Origin: Ptychodera flava
Taxonomy: Eukaryota > Hemichordata > Enteropneusta > Ptychoderidae
Reading direction: 5' to 3'
NCBI RefSeq assembly: GCF_041260155.1
Contig: NC_091948.1
Coordinates: forward strand, 5,407,501-5,471,500
DNA: 64,000 nucleotides
Positions 13,308 to 23,438 of the stretch are shown here, piece by piece. The notes under the pieces were generated by a model. It made no database searches, was not told the DNA's origin, and worked only from the letters and a program-made list of their open reading frames with translations. The translations under genes and the position numbers were made by a program. How positions within the stretch are numbered: the stretch's first letter is position 1; each line of letters opens with the position of its first letter.

Positions 13308-14552
13308 ATGGGGTACGATAGAACATTATCACCGACTTTCACCAACCGAATACCGAATGGAACAAAGTCAGAAAGAACTCATCACGTGATTGCTCATAAT
13401 CCAAGTGAGGCAGATCCAGGCCAGACACTTATCATACGATGTCCGAAGTTAGAAAGCGGAGTACTCTTAGTTCCAGATACTTTCGACCTGGTTTTTGATC
13501 TCGAAGTAATGGGAGATGAATATAACCGAGTAGTACAAAATGTTGCAAAAAATTTGGTGGAGCGTATGAAACTCACATTTGAGGGTCAGACACTTTCCGA
13601 TTTGAGTAAATATAACTTTATTGAATGCTATCGGATCTCTTCAAACATAAAAAGGAGAGAACGAACATGACACTGTACGGAATTCAGAACGAAAATCTAA
13701 GAAAATTAAGAAGCGGTTCGACCGATGCAGATCAAAAACGTCGTGGGCGATAAGTTACTTTTCGACACATATAAAACAAAATATGCTATTCGTCTCACTC
13801 ATCCCCTCATAACAGGTCATGGAGTTGCATATCCAAAAGCGTTAGGGAGTCATATTGAATGGGAAATTACGTTGGCACCCGCCCCCCAATTACTTGTCAG
13901 TAATCAGGTTGTTACAACCAATTATAAATTAAAAAACATTCAAATGGAATACGAGACAATTTCTGACCTCGATCTCGCGAGGTCAACTGCTGGTTATTAC
14001 AACGGTGGAAAAAGTTACCTTTACGAGCATATACATTATTTTAGAACAATCCCATTCAAAGAATCGGACACGGTTATCAATGAAAATATAAATGTACCAC
14101 GACGTAGCATTAGAGGTATCGCTATACTCTTCACTAAAAATCAGAATCAGGCAGAACTGAACAGTGAACTTTTCTTTAACCCATCCATTGAATCTGTGTC
14201 TGTATCAATCGAAGGCATTGCAAATAAAGTGTACGCTCAGAAGATGATACCAAGACAATTTTGGCGAGAGGTGCGACGGTATTTTGCTGAAGATAAAGAT
14301 TGGTGTGAAATTGATATAGATGAGGCCGATTATTTGAAGAATAAATTCTGTCTGTTTATCGATCTGCGTAGCTTTAAAGATATTGAGTTTCATGGAAATG
14401 GTTTAAAAGTAATGAACACAAAGGACGGAATTCAACTTGAGATCCTGAAGAAAGATACCGCGTGGGGTGGCGATGACGCTCACAATGATAATATATTTGC
14501 CCACATTTATGTTATCAGTGATGCCTGGTCTCTATTGAAAATAGTAGATTAA
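13308..14552 (+). pseudogene. Major capsid protein candidate (double jelly-roll type), broken
   Basis: About 410 residues in total. The order of motifs fits double-jelly-roll capsid proteins: an early strand block (FDLVFDLEVMGDEYNRVVQN), then GQTLSDLSKYNF, IEWEITLAP, YKLKNIQMEYETISDLDLAR, NVPRRSIRGIAILF, FFNPSIESVSVSIEG and KVYAQKM. Related sequences occur in Polinton-type loci of other invertebrates. The fold assignment is inferred from the strand pattern, not from a structure search. A CTATATACA box stands just before the start. The gene looks broken about once. The 439-residue protein at 22088-23407 is the main competing capsid candidate. Confidence 0.65.
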
Positions 14553-14557
14553 AGTCT

Positions 14558-17500
14558 TTACAATTTTAACCATGACCCGTCGTCCGTCCTATCGGCCATG
14601 TTTCTGCCAGCCATTCGCCCGTGTCTGGATTGTATAAGCTGCACACGTTTGATATCATTTGGCGCCATCATGATTTTACTACGCTTTTCACTACGGATTT
14701 CTCCAGCCTTTTTCCGTACAAACTGTACAAATTGTGCCGGCTCGGGCTCCTTCCCAGTTTCAAATAGATCTTTATAATCTTCAAAGTTCAAATGTTTTCT
14801 AACACAAACATCTTTCACCCCTTATTTTTTTCGTCTCCGAAGTTGGAGTTCGAAAAGCATACACTTTCGAGCGTATGCCGACAAAATCAAGAATAGGTTC
14901 ACCATTCAACTCATCTTTAAATTTACCTATCACTTTTTATTAATCTTCGGAAAGTTGGGGGCTATCGCACGCTCATCCCACTAGTATCATATATAGACTT
15001 CTCACCATTCTTTTCAACATCTTCTCGGACTATATCATTGAAAGTTACGTCCGGGTCCGGGAGGGTATGGACACTGTAAACAAAACTGTCAGTATCCATG
15101 TAGGCTAATCGTATTCCAGGGAACTGGGCCCGAAAGTAATTGTAATGCGTCTCATACATAAGCAGCTTAGAAAGTTCCAGTACTGCGGCGCCGATGAAAA
15201 CTGGTTTTACATATTTATGCTCATCCGTTTTCAGTTCCAGTAGGGCACTGTCGCAGGAATCGCCATCCTCTTCGGAAGTTATGAAAGTTATATGTTTCAT
15301 CTTTGGATTATACTTCTGAATCTTTTTACGTCCACTATCCGTGCCGTTCCAGTCCGAAACAAATTTAAAGTCTCTGTACTTTCGAACATCTTCTATTGTC
15401 TTACCGAACATTGCATTATTCATCAGCTTATAGAAATTCTTTTCGAAATCTGTCCTCCCCTTTTGCCCTCATTTTAGTGTTAAAGTCAATATATTTCGCG
15501 AGACATGGAGCTTCATCGAAAGCAAGCACCCGATAAATCTTTTTCAATCTCATTCCCATCCGAAGATAGAATTCCAGCAACTTGTAGTGTAAGACGTATC
15601 TCTCTCTATCCATCACACTTGTAATCAGTCGACCGCCCTGCCTCGGAAATTCATAGTGATGCGGCGCTAATGGCAAATCGCTGTGTTCTTCATGTAATTC
15701 GGCGGGTATTCTAAGTTTACTTCTAGAAAACTTGGTGGAAAGGTGGCGCCAGGTCCCCACGCTCCGGCTCCGCCCCCGCTCCGCCGGCTCCGCCCCCTTC
15801 TTCCATTCCTCCACTCTTCCATCGTCATCCAATGAAGTCCGCCCGTAGGCATTGCCTGACTCATTGCCCAGCCGTAGAGATTGTTTGCATCGAGATATTT
15901 TATTTCGGTCACCGGCTTCTCTGGATCGTAATTCCCGCCGGCGGGGCCAGCGTAAGCAGGATGATTTGTCTGTAAGTAATGAATATTACACTGGCTGATA
16001 CCGCCTCGAATTCCCCTCTGTACGAAAGTCATCTGCTCATCATCTTGAATGAGTTTAAATTTATTACCTGTGTAAAGTAACATAGCATCCCATGTCAAGC
16101 CGGGCGCTGACATATAGTGGGCCGGATCTAACTTATATGCCCTTAAACATGTGTCACGAAAATTTTCAAATATATTCGCAAGAAGTAGAACGTCAGTCTC
16201 GCAATAGAATTCCATATAATCACGAATCGTCTTACACTCAACTTCGTCCCATACTCGCAAAGCATGTTCGTAATCAGACTCTGAAATCCCCTCTTCCATC
16301 AATTCGCTATAAAATTCCCCTCTCTCCGGGAGTTCACCCTCTTCTAATCTGTCAACCGAGTCTAAATATTCGTAGGGGAAGAAACCTTTCGCCCTTTGAA
16401 TGTCCGGGTACGAAAGTGGCGCCGCCGTCCACCCATCCTCCGGCACAGTTTTTGCCAACTTCGCCAATGACCCCATCATCAACTGAGCACTGTCCATAAA
16501 CTTTATAGAAAAGTGACGTCTCTTTATCTCCCTCTTCCCATCGACAACAATTGAGGCGTGAAAAATAAATGTTTTCGAGAGGCCCATAATTCCACCATTG
16601 CCCGTCTTAGCTATTAAATTTGGCTCTTGTCCGGACCCCTCCATCTATTTCATGTAATTTTTCAAAATAAAAGAACCATCGTATCCCTTGAGGTTGTGAA
16701 AGTAGATAGGAATGGTTCTCGACGGCCGGCATCCTTCGCAATAGAAGGTCGCCTCCTCCTTCACTACTCGGTATCCTGCCGGCTCTCCACATGCAATACA
16801 GACTGGATCACATCCGTCGCGCCGGTAATTAGAAGGATCCCTCATCGGTATTATTTTCCAATAATACGATTTAGAATAATACTCGGCCCGTTCTTTCATA
16901 TCCTTTAGAAAGTCTGTAACACAGGAGAGACCTGTGAATGTTCTTTTACCATAAACAGTGGGTCGGCCGGCCTCGTTCCGAAGGTCCGCGATCCTCCCCA
17001 CCCCCGTTCCACCATAACATACGAAAGACAAATTGGAATGTGTCGGCCTGTCCCCTTCTCAATAATTGCCTCAGTATCTGCATAAATAACGTAGGGGGCG
17101 GGGACCTTCTTCCGATGTCCTTCGAATTGACATACTTCCTTAGGAAAAACTGGCTGGGCGTCGTCTGTTCCACAGTACACCTGATGTATTTCTAATTCTT
17201 CTGTTGACTTAAAACCTCTTTTACAAACCATACAAATACACTTCTGTCTGCGCTCATTCTTTCGATTAGTACGAGAATTACGAAGGCGATTTAACGCAGT
17301 AATTGGTACATAGTGGCACCTTCGGGCTTCGCCAACTATCAGTAAGATATTTGCTATTCGATTCCTATCAGCTCCGCTACAGCTACTATATAACACAGTT
17401 ATGTCGGACGGGGGAGTGGGATCATTTTCGTAGATCTGAAATACTTGAAGTTTGACCCCTGGATTTTGCTGCTCGAAGCGCCTGAATACAGTCATATCGG

Positions 17501-17672
17501 CGGGCGTGGGCGTGGGAATACCTTCCCAACAGTAGTCAGCCATAAATGGGGCGTACGTATTCCATTTTCTCCTTACCTGACCACATTTCTTTTCACGAAA
17601 CTCGGGGTCGGTCAACTTTAAACTTGCTACGATGGCGTATTGAAAACAGTTCTCGCTGCCCGAAGGTAGCAC
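14558..17672 (-). pseudogene. Protein-primed DNA polymerase B (pPolB), broken
   Basis: Footprint of the Polinton's replicative polymerase. The N-terminal end carries a C2H2-like zinc segment (CMVCKRGFKSTEELEIHQVYC) shortened here to its key spacing C-x2-C-x12-H-x3-C. The exonuclease part has YADTEA (Exo I) and YCETDVLLLA (Exo III). The polymerase palm has YLDANNLYGWAMS (motif A region), NNAMFGKT (motif B region) and YMDTDS (motif C). The C-terminal end has the usual short region with VCVRKHLNFEDYKDL. The polymerase would copy the element from its ends using a terminal protein primer. It is convergent with the capsid gene and only a few bases from it. Clearly broken, with several breaks. Confidence 0.85.
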
Positions 17673-17880
17673 CAGATCGCTAACACAATGCTTATTTTTT
17701 AACCATCCGGGAAGTTGGACTGCGCCAGCCCCGGCCCCCCGAGTAAAACTTCTACTAGAATTACTTCAAAATTAAGTATCTCCTCGAGAACGAGACCAGA
17801 ACCCTCAACATTTTCAATTGTATCAAGCATAAGGTCGTAGCGATCTATTAATTGTTGCCCCACATCCGATCCCGATCCTC
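17673..17880. other. Short region between pPolB and the small gene at 17881
   Basis: No independent gene is recognised. It may hold the decayed extreme N-terminus of the polymerase gene. Confidence 0.4.
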
Positions 17881-18114
17881 TTACATCTTTTGTGTATGTA
17901 TCTTTAATTTAACATACAATGTACGCGGTTGTGTATTACCAGTTTTCGGATCCGATAATTTGACTTCCATTTCGGTATAAACAGAGTACATCTTTCGTTC
18001 TTTGACCATACCTTCAATATCCACCAGCTCCCCGATATCCTTGACTCGCTTGACTTCAGGAAATTCTTTTCGTAAAACTGCTCCCTTGAATGCTGTATGT
18101 AATTGACTGGCCAT
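17881..18114 (-). CDS. Polinton 77-residue protein, unknown
   Basis: A short lysine/valine-rich frame with a possible beta-rich C-terminal half (KMYSVYTEMEVKLSDP, then TLYVKLKIH). The ATG at 18114 follows an AT-rich box (GATAGTATATATCAT on the minus strand) within 20 bases. It is next to a 240-residue unknown gene on the same strand, 74 bp away, so the pair may be co-regulated. Small size and strand pattern would suit a nucleic-acid-binding protein, but nothing proves it. Confidence 0.5.
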   Translation of the reverse strand: MASQLHTAFKGAVLRKEFPEVKRVKDIGELVDIEGMVKERKMYSVYTEMEVKLSDPKTGNTQPRTLYVKLKIHTQKM

Positions 18115-18188
18115 CTTTATGATATATACTATCCTAAAAATTTTTAAAATGAAAAAATAATTATTCTATGATAGGTCATCAAAATCCA

Positions 18189-18911
18189 CTATAATATTTT
18201 GTCAGCATTTATTTGTTTATATATCTCACCTAATCTTTCTAAGTCGACTAGTTCTTCCGCATCTTGAATTTCTGGTTTATTAGGCGCAGCACAAAATAAC
18301 CTCTCAACAGTGAAAGAAAGAGCACGCTTACTTAAGCGCGGTTTAAATGCTAAGAATTCTATCTTACTACCTTTCCGGATATTACGAGGTACAATAGCAG
18401 GATTTTCTCGGACTGGCAATGGGCTCACTGTTTTAAAACCGCAGTCAATTTCTTGAACCATATCAATACATGTAGCGAAATCGTGATTTCTCCCTCTCCC
18501 TCTTTTAAACTGAAATTTAAAATACGCAACTGGCTGCGCCCCGCTCCCTCGCTTCTGATACACTTTAGATGGATTGTAAAATCCGGTAGTATTCTTGGAG
18601 TTAGCGGCCAGGCTTGCAGCATAACTTTTAGCAGTGCTTGCATCGAAACTTTCACCTAGGGTACGGAATATTATTAAATCAGTAAACTTTTGAAGACTCG
18701 GTTGCCAACGGACACACACCCCATCGCATGTAGCAGGATCTTTAGAACCGTACTTAGGTCCGATGTTGAAAACCACTTCTAGCTCACTGTCTACGTATAT
18801 GAAAGGATCTACCAATGATTCACCAAATATGAGTTTGCCGTCACTGATTTGAATATTCTCTTCTCCGGTTTCAAGTATTTTTATTGCAGTTGAAATAGAA
18901 AGGATTGTCAT
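18189..18911 (-). CDS. Polinton 240-residue protein, unknown
   Basis: The open frame spans 240 residues. There are no membrane segments. The first half is acidic and beta-rich (GKLIFGESLVDPFIYVDSEL); the middle has a basic patch, FQFKRGRGRNHDF, and the C-terminal part has KRALSFTVERLF before an acidic helical tail. It sits between the polymerase and the P-loop/exonuclease region, next to a 77-residue gene on the same strand. Early replication genes often cluster near the polymerase, so a DNA-binding or replication role is a guess. The ATG at 18911 follows a GATATATACG box. It looks whole. Confidence 0.55.
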   Translation of the reverse strand: MTILSISTAIKILETGEENIQISDGKLIFGESLVDPFIYVDSELEVVFNIGPKYGSKDPATCDGVCVRWQPSLQKFTDLIIFRTLGESFDASTAKSYAASLAANSKNTTGFYNPSKVYQKRGSGAQPVAYFKFQFKRGRGRNHDFATCIDMVQEIDCGFKTVSPLPVRENPAIVPRNIRKGSKIEFLAFKPRLSKRALSFTVERLFCAAPNKPEIQDAEELVDLERLGEIYKQINADKIL

Positions 18912-18979
18912 TGTCTTATCGTATATATCTTAATAAAAATAATTTAAAAAAATTTTTTTCTATGATATAGTATCCTAAA

Positions 18980-19345
18980 ATGTCATACATATTCATAAAT
19001 GGACCAACTGGAAGTGGTAAGAGTTACGATGCAATAATTGAGTAGTTTGTTATGGTAATTGTCCGTATCACGTACCAGAATTTGACACTAGTTTTTCCAG
19101 CAACATTGCCGACTTTTATAATGGGCGCTCCCCCGTTTCGATTGCCGATTTTCAGAACCAGTTTATAGAACATACGCTTAGTTTACAATGTCAGGCTGGG
19201 AGGAGGAGGGGGGTTTCCCTCCTTCAGAACACTACATTATTGTGACTCTTCCATAATTCAACATCTGACTTTTTCTCGAATCCGGGGCGTTTCCACGGAG
19301 TGGGAAGAAAAAAAGATTGTTTCTAGAGCATTTGACCATTTACCC
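18980..19345 (+). pseudogene. P-loop NTPase remnant in the Polinton
   Basis: The first codons after the ATG at 18980 give a beta-strand followed by a perfect Walker A motif, GPTGSGKS, in the same arrangement as the packaging ATPase at 21370-21975 (GPTDSGKT). The rest of the region does not hold a long open frame, so the gene is broken. It could be a second ATPase or the start of a fused ATPase/exonuclease gene with the next feature. A TATGATATAG box lies just upstream. Confidence 0.5.
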
Positions 19346-19369
19346 AGTTTCATTATCATATTCAAAGAT

Positions 19370-20190
19370 ATGCCTTGGGATTATTGCAGGCGGAATGTGT
19401 TGACTCGAGCCAGGTCGTACGAAATAGCCGCCTTAGAAGAACTAGAAGAGATTCACAACAAGTTCAAACAGACTTTCTTAGAAATTTGCCACAACTATAG
19501 GCTTCCATGTTTGGTAATTCGGAACGCTCTTACCCCCCTCGTTCTCAAGAATATACTTAATCCAACAATTGATACCGAGACAGTCGGACCAGTAGAATAT
19601 CCACGAGCTTTTGACTTTGGAATTGCATGGAGCGGCGGCAGCCAGGGATTTTTAATAGACGGTTTCAAGGAGGAGGAACTTGAAAAAGCGTACTTCCCAC
19701 CTGGTCAAGAACAACTAGAACAACCTCGAGTCTCACTAAAGAACCTACACAAACTTCTTAACGCTTGTGAATCTGTGTGTGCTTATAATGCTTCGTTTGA
19801 CCTACGAGCACTTGACATTATGAAACCCTACGGTTCTGAAGGGACTTTGAAGTTACTTGTCTATGGCTCATGTCAGTTGTGTACATTATACTTCAACCAG
19901 AACTTATAGATAAAGCTGAAAAAGGGGGACTCGAAAGAACGGACTGTGGTAACATGAGAAGTCGTTTTGAAGATCTTGCAAACTTAATATGTTCAGGAAC
20001 CGAGTTACCACCTCATCCACATACGGCCGAAAAAGATGCAATAAGTGAACATTACTTACGACAGTACATGATAAATACTTGGCCAGGTGGGGGGTGGAAG
20101 TGGGGTGGTAAACTGACACTTTCGGCTTTCAAGAAATTAAGACTTTTTCCATGGTACTTATTGAATAACTTTCGTAAATACTTACGTTAG
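19370..20190 (+). pseudogene. DEDDh (DnaQ/RNase T-like) 3'-5' exonuclease, broken
   Basis: The three exonuclease motifs occur in order: IDTETVG (Exo I, D-x-E), YNASFDLRAL (Exo II, N-x-x-F-D) and HTAEKDA (Exo III, H-x-A-x-x-D, which makes it the DEDDh subtype). The spacing suits a compact exonuclease fold of the RNase T/DnaQ group. Such an enzyme removes nucleotides from 3' ends and might serve replication proofreading or end processing. It is separate from the exonuclease domain inside the polymerase. It is convergent with the integrase across a palindrome-rich gap. The gene looks broken about once. Confidence 0.6.
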
Positions 20191-20275
20191 TACTTACGTA
20201 GTACTTGACAAGTACCATGGACAGGAACTTACGAAGTACTTACGTAGTACCAGCACAGGAACTTACGAAGTTCTA
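20143..20275. repeat. Palindrome-rich gap between convergent genes
   Basis: Contains CCATGGTACTT at about 20149 and its complement AAGTACCATGG at about 20210, with several near-palindromic units between and after: GTACTTACGTAGTAC twice, and GGAACTTACGAAGT twice. It lies between the ends of the exonuclease (+) and integrase (-) genes, so it could fold as a bidirectional terminator or mark a regulatory or replication site. Confidence 0.6.
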
Positions 20276-21359
20276 ATAACATTTTCCTCCGGCTCCCAAC
20301 TATTGAAACTTTCTGGATAACCTTTCCATTTTATCAGATAATATTTCTTTCCTCTAATTTTTTTCGTCTTCAAAATTCGTTCTACTCTGTACAGCTCGTC
20401 GCGTTCTGAAGGTGCGCTCTGAAGTTCATCGGAATAGAAAGTGCCGAGTATTTCCTCTCCATTCAGATCTTTTATTTTGTAAACTGGTGGCGTTCCCAAG
20501 CCAGCCGCATACACAACTTTTGAAATCACGAAAATCTCCTCTGTCCAATTTGGTAAATATCCTTTCTTGAAAGTGGTCTTGTATTTTGTAATTCGGACCC
20601 GTTCTCCGGCTTGAATTCAGGGTGGCTCCCCCGGCTGCCAACTCAGGACCGAATAGTGTATAAAATGCCTGCCAATCGTTCTCCTCTGTTACGTCCCTGG
20701 GTTTCATTTTGATACTTCCATGAACGGTGTTATTGTAATTCTCGAGAAGGTGGGGTAGAATAGAAAGCCATTCACGTGTCTGTCTGTATGTAAAGTATTT
20801 CCACATCATCGTCTTAAGGGTTCGATTAAAACGTTCAACGACGCTAGCTTTTTTGTCACTGTAGGTGTGAAACCAATGAATGCCTGACTCCTGGAGCCAC
20901 CCCTGCATTTTTCGATTAGTAAATTCCCGCCCCTCATCTGTCTGAAGTTTGTCGGGCCTTCTCCCGGATTTCTTAATTATGTCTTGTAGTGCCTGCAACG
21001 TATCATCAGCCGTTTTTGACTGTATCGGCCTGGCCCATGCATATTTGCTGAGCACATCGATTACTGTTAGCATGTATCGAATGTTACGATTCTCTTTTGC
21101 GAACGGGGGAGGGAATTCCACGAGATCCGCTTGCCATTGAGAGTCTATCGATGTTACAAAAACGCGCCGGCCGCCCGTAGCATGAGAACGAGGTACCGGT
21201 TTATGTAGATTATAAGTTAGCTGAGTTTTAACCATCCTGCACCTCTTTCTTGGTCACTTTCAGTCCGCTGGCCCGTGCTGCGTCATACAATTTTTGTACA
21301 CCTCCAAAACCAGTTTTCGGGTTGTAATATAATTCTCTAAGAGTGCCTTCAGCTTCCAT
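20263..21359 (-). pseudogene. Polinton integrase (DDE, retroviral-type) with chromodomain, broken
   Basis: The enzyme that inserts the element into the host genome. The N-terminal part has the family pattern LRELYYNPKTGFGG. The catalytic core shows the DDE triad in WQADLVEF, QTDEGREF and VVERFNRTLK. The C-terminal end is a chromodomain (YRVERIL, then KWKGYPESFNSWEPEENV), which would bind methylated histone tails and steer insertion. This arrangement is diagnostic of Polintons. The start at 21359 lies just before the end of the ATPase gene on the same strand. The gene is broken, about two breaks. Confidence 0.9.
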
Positions 21360-21369
21360 AATTGCTATA

Positions 21370-21975
21370 TTATACGAATAATTTTATGCCGTACGGATGC
21401 TGAAAATTAAATACTAGTTTACTGAATTGTATCCTTTTCAATTGTTTGATTAGGCCCACGGCTTCCCGTTCTGACATCTCCATTCCATGTTCTTTTATAA
21501 TAGTTTTGTTGTCTATCTTGTTCGGTGTGTAAAATAGTACTAACATCTTTATGTTTTCCCTGAATGGTTTACTAATACTAGTATATTGCTGAGTCAGAAC
21601 CCAGACAGATAGTCCGTAGTGTCTTGCGCTGAAACCAAGTTGAACTAAAACATCACTGCGCTTCTTCATATCTTTGGACCAGGCGCAGTCGTCGAGTACT
21701 ATTAAAGTTTTCGTGCCGGCCCATTCGTCCCGTACGTAGGTTAGTGTATCATTCACAGCATCGGGTCCGACCGGAAACACGAATACATTATCTTCAGCGA
21801 AAATGAATCTTCTATTATACGTTTTATTAATCATGAATGTTGGACAAATGAATATCACATATTCGAATTTTTCTCGGTACGGACCTGTGAGGAGATCCAT
21901 TACATATTCTGTTTTGCCAGAATCTGTCGGTCCATTTATAATCATGTTGAATGGCGGGGTAGCGTATATTGACAT
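21370..21975 (-). CDS. FtsK/A32-type genome-packaging ATPase
   Basis: 201 residues, open throughout. Walker A is GPTDSGKT at about residues 14-21 and Walker B is TLIVLDD at about 91-97; a conserved WVLTQQYTSI segment near residue 132 fits the sensor region of A32-like packaging ATPases. It would pump the element's DNA into capsids. The length is normal for the family. It is followed closely by the integrase on the same strand. An AAATATATAG box lies about 17 bases before the ATG. Confidence 0.85.
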   Translation of the reverse strand: MSIYATPPFNMIINGPTDSGKTEYVMDLLTGPYREKFEYVIFICPTFMINKTYNRRFIFAEDNVFVFPVGPDAVNDTLTYVRDEWAGTKTLIVLDDCAWSKDMKKRSDVLVQLGFSARHYGLSVWVLTQQYTSISKPFRENIKMLVLFYTPNKIDNKTIIKEHGMEMSEREAVGLIKQLKRIQFSKLVFNFQHPYGIKLFV

Positions 21976-22087
21976 TTCCTCTGGATCTATATATTTAGTG
22001 ACTTTATTCCAGTACCTACAATAGTAATGAATATTGCTAAAGATAACAAACCAATTTTACCATATTCGTGAATAGGGTCTACGCTGG

Positions 22088-23407
22088 TCACGGCTGCTGC
22101 CTTCCGTTCCGAAGGTGGGGGAGGGCCTTCGGGGACCGAATCCGAGTCGTGTCATTGTGAGGTGGTGGTGACTCTCCGGGCTCGTCCTGCCACTTAACAG
22201 GATCCGGACCCCCTCCTTCCATCTCATGTACAGCACTTTCTCGAACTTCCGTGTTTATATCACCGTTCACCCCGAAGGACATAGATTCTGTTGCGTATTG
22301 CAATTCATTATTATAACCCGAGATTGCCGGGCCCGAAAGAATAACCATCTTAGACGGTAAGAGAAGTAAATTGGGTGAAACTGCCATATCAAGTTTTACA
22401 CCAGTATTCATTATTGTGTCTTGATATCGCCTATAACTGATTACTTTGTCGGTATTGCGAATTTCATCTTCGAGGAGAACGCCGAATTCTTTTCTTACTT
22501 GCACTGCACTGCCAGTATCACCTACTATGGTACTGCGAATATTTGCTTGTGCACCGAGTATGCAATATACGTAGGCTTCAAGACTTTCGTTGAGGCGAGC
22601 GAGACCGGCCTTTGTCAATCCCGAGTCTCCCTTCAGAGGGATGAAACTATTATATTGTCCCTCCGATCCATCATTTCGGAAGAAATAGTAGTGCGGTCGT
22701 TCTTTGTCGGACAGTACATGTTTTTTCTTTCCAAAAATGGTATGTGTATAGAAAACGCCTCCGTCGGAGGAGAGGAAAAAGTCCCGACCGTTGTATATCG
22801 CTTTTGGCTGTCTAACGGGCCCGCGATTAGTGTAATATTCATATCCATAACCAAGACCTTTATTTTGACCTTTTCGATAACGAAAGTCGGACTTCGTTGG
22901 ACTTATATTTCCAAATTCAGTACATAGAAGTTCATATTGGACGAGATTGTACGGATTGTCGCCCGCTTTGAAGGTGGGGGTATCGTCTGGAAGTGCAACG
23001 CCCATTTCATGAAGAATACGACGTATTGTAAAATATACATGGAAACGGCAGAATGATCGTATTTGCGGAGGAAATTTCCCTTCGGAACCAAAGAGATGGG
23101 CGAATGATATACCACAACCAGTAGTGCTACACCATACAGCGAAATTCAGTTGCTGGTCCCAATATTTCATATGCGGGCTGCCCAGCCAGACATTACTTTC
23201 TTTAGCTGATCGATGAGTGATTACGTTATCTTTAAATATATCCCGTGGATGAAAAGTAAATTTATCTGTCGGCGTTACATATATTTCTAAGTCCATGAGA
23301 ATAGGTTTTATTCCCCCGTCCGGTTTGGTAGGAATATCAGCATGCTGTACTGTCGGTACGCTCGTCTTATTCAATTGAAAAGCAACTGGGAATAGGTCTG
23401 TACTCAT
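22088..23407 (-). CDS. Conserved Polinton protein, 439 residues, function unassigned
   Basis: A long open frame with strings that I recall from invertebrate Polinton-like loci, such as PRDIFKDN, ESNVWLGSPHMKYWDQQLNF and RRILHEMGVALP. It is beta-rich and has no membrane segment or enzyme motif; the C-terminal tail is proline-rich and acidic. The size and context beside the ATPase suggest a virion structural protein, possibly a second capsid-type protein. It is divergent from the gene at 23439 with 31 bp between the start codons, which include a TATATACAG box that may serve both. It looks whole. Confidence 0.65.
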   Translation of the reverse strand: MSTDLFPVAFQLNKTSVPTVQHADIPTKPDGGIKPILMDLEIYVTPTDKFTFHPRDIFKDNVITHRSAKESNVWLGSPHMKYWDQQLNFAVWCSTTGCGISFAHLFGSEGKFPPQIRSFCRFHVYFTIRRILHEMGVALPDDTPTFKAGDNPYNLVQYELLCTEFGNISPTKSDFRYRKGQNKGLGYGYEYYTNRGPVRQPKAIYNGRDFFLSSDGGVFYTHTIFGKKKHVLSDKERPHYYFFRNDGSEGQYNSFIPLKGDSGLTKAGLARLNESLEAYVYCILGAQANIRSTIVGDTGSAVQVRKEFGVLLEDEIRNTDKVISYRRYQDTIMNTGVKLDMAVSPNLLLLPSKMVILSGPAISGYNNELQYATESMSFGVNGDINTEVRESAVHEMEGGGPDPVKWQDEPGESPPPHNDTTRIRSPKALPHLRNGRQQP

Positions 23408-23438
23408 TATTTGTGTTTCTATATACAGATAGATTTTA

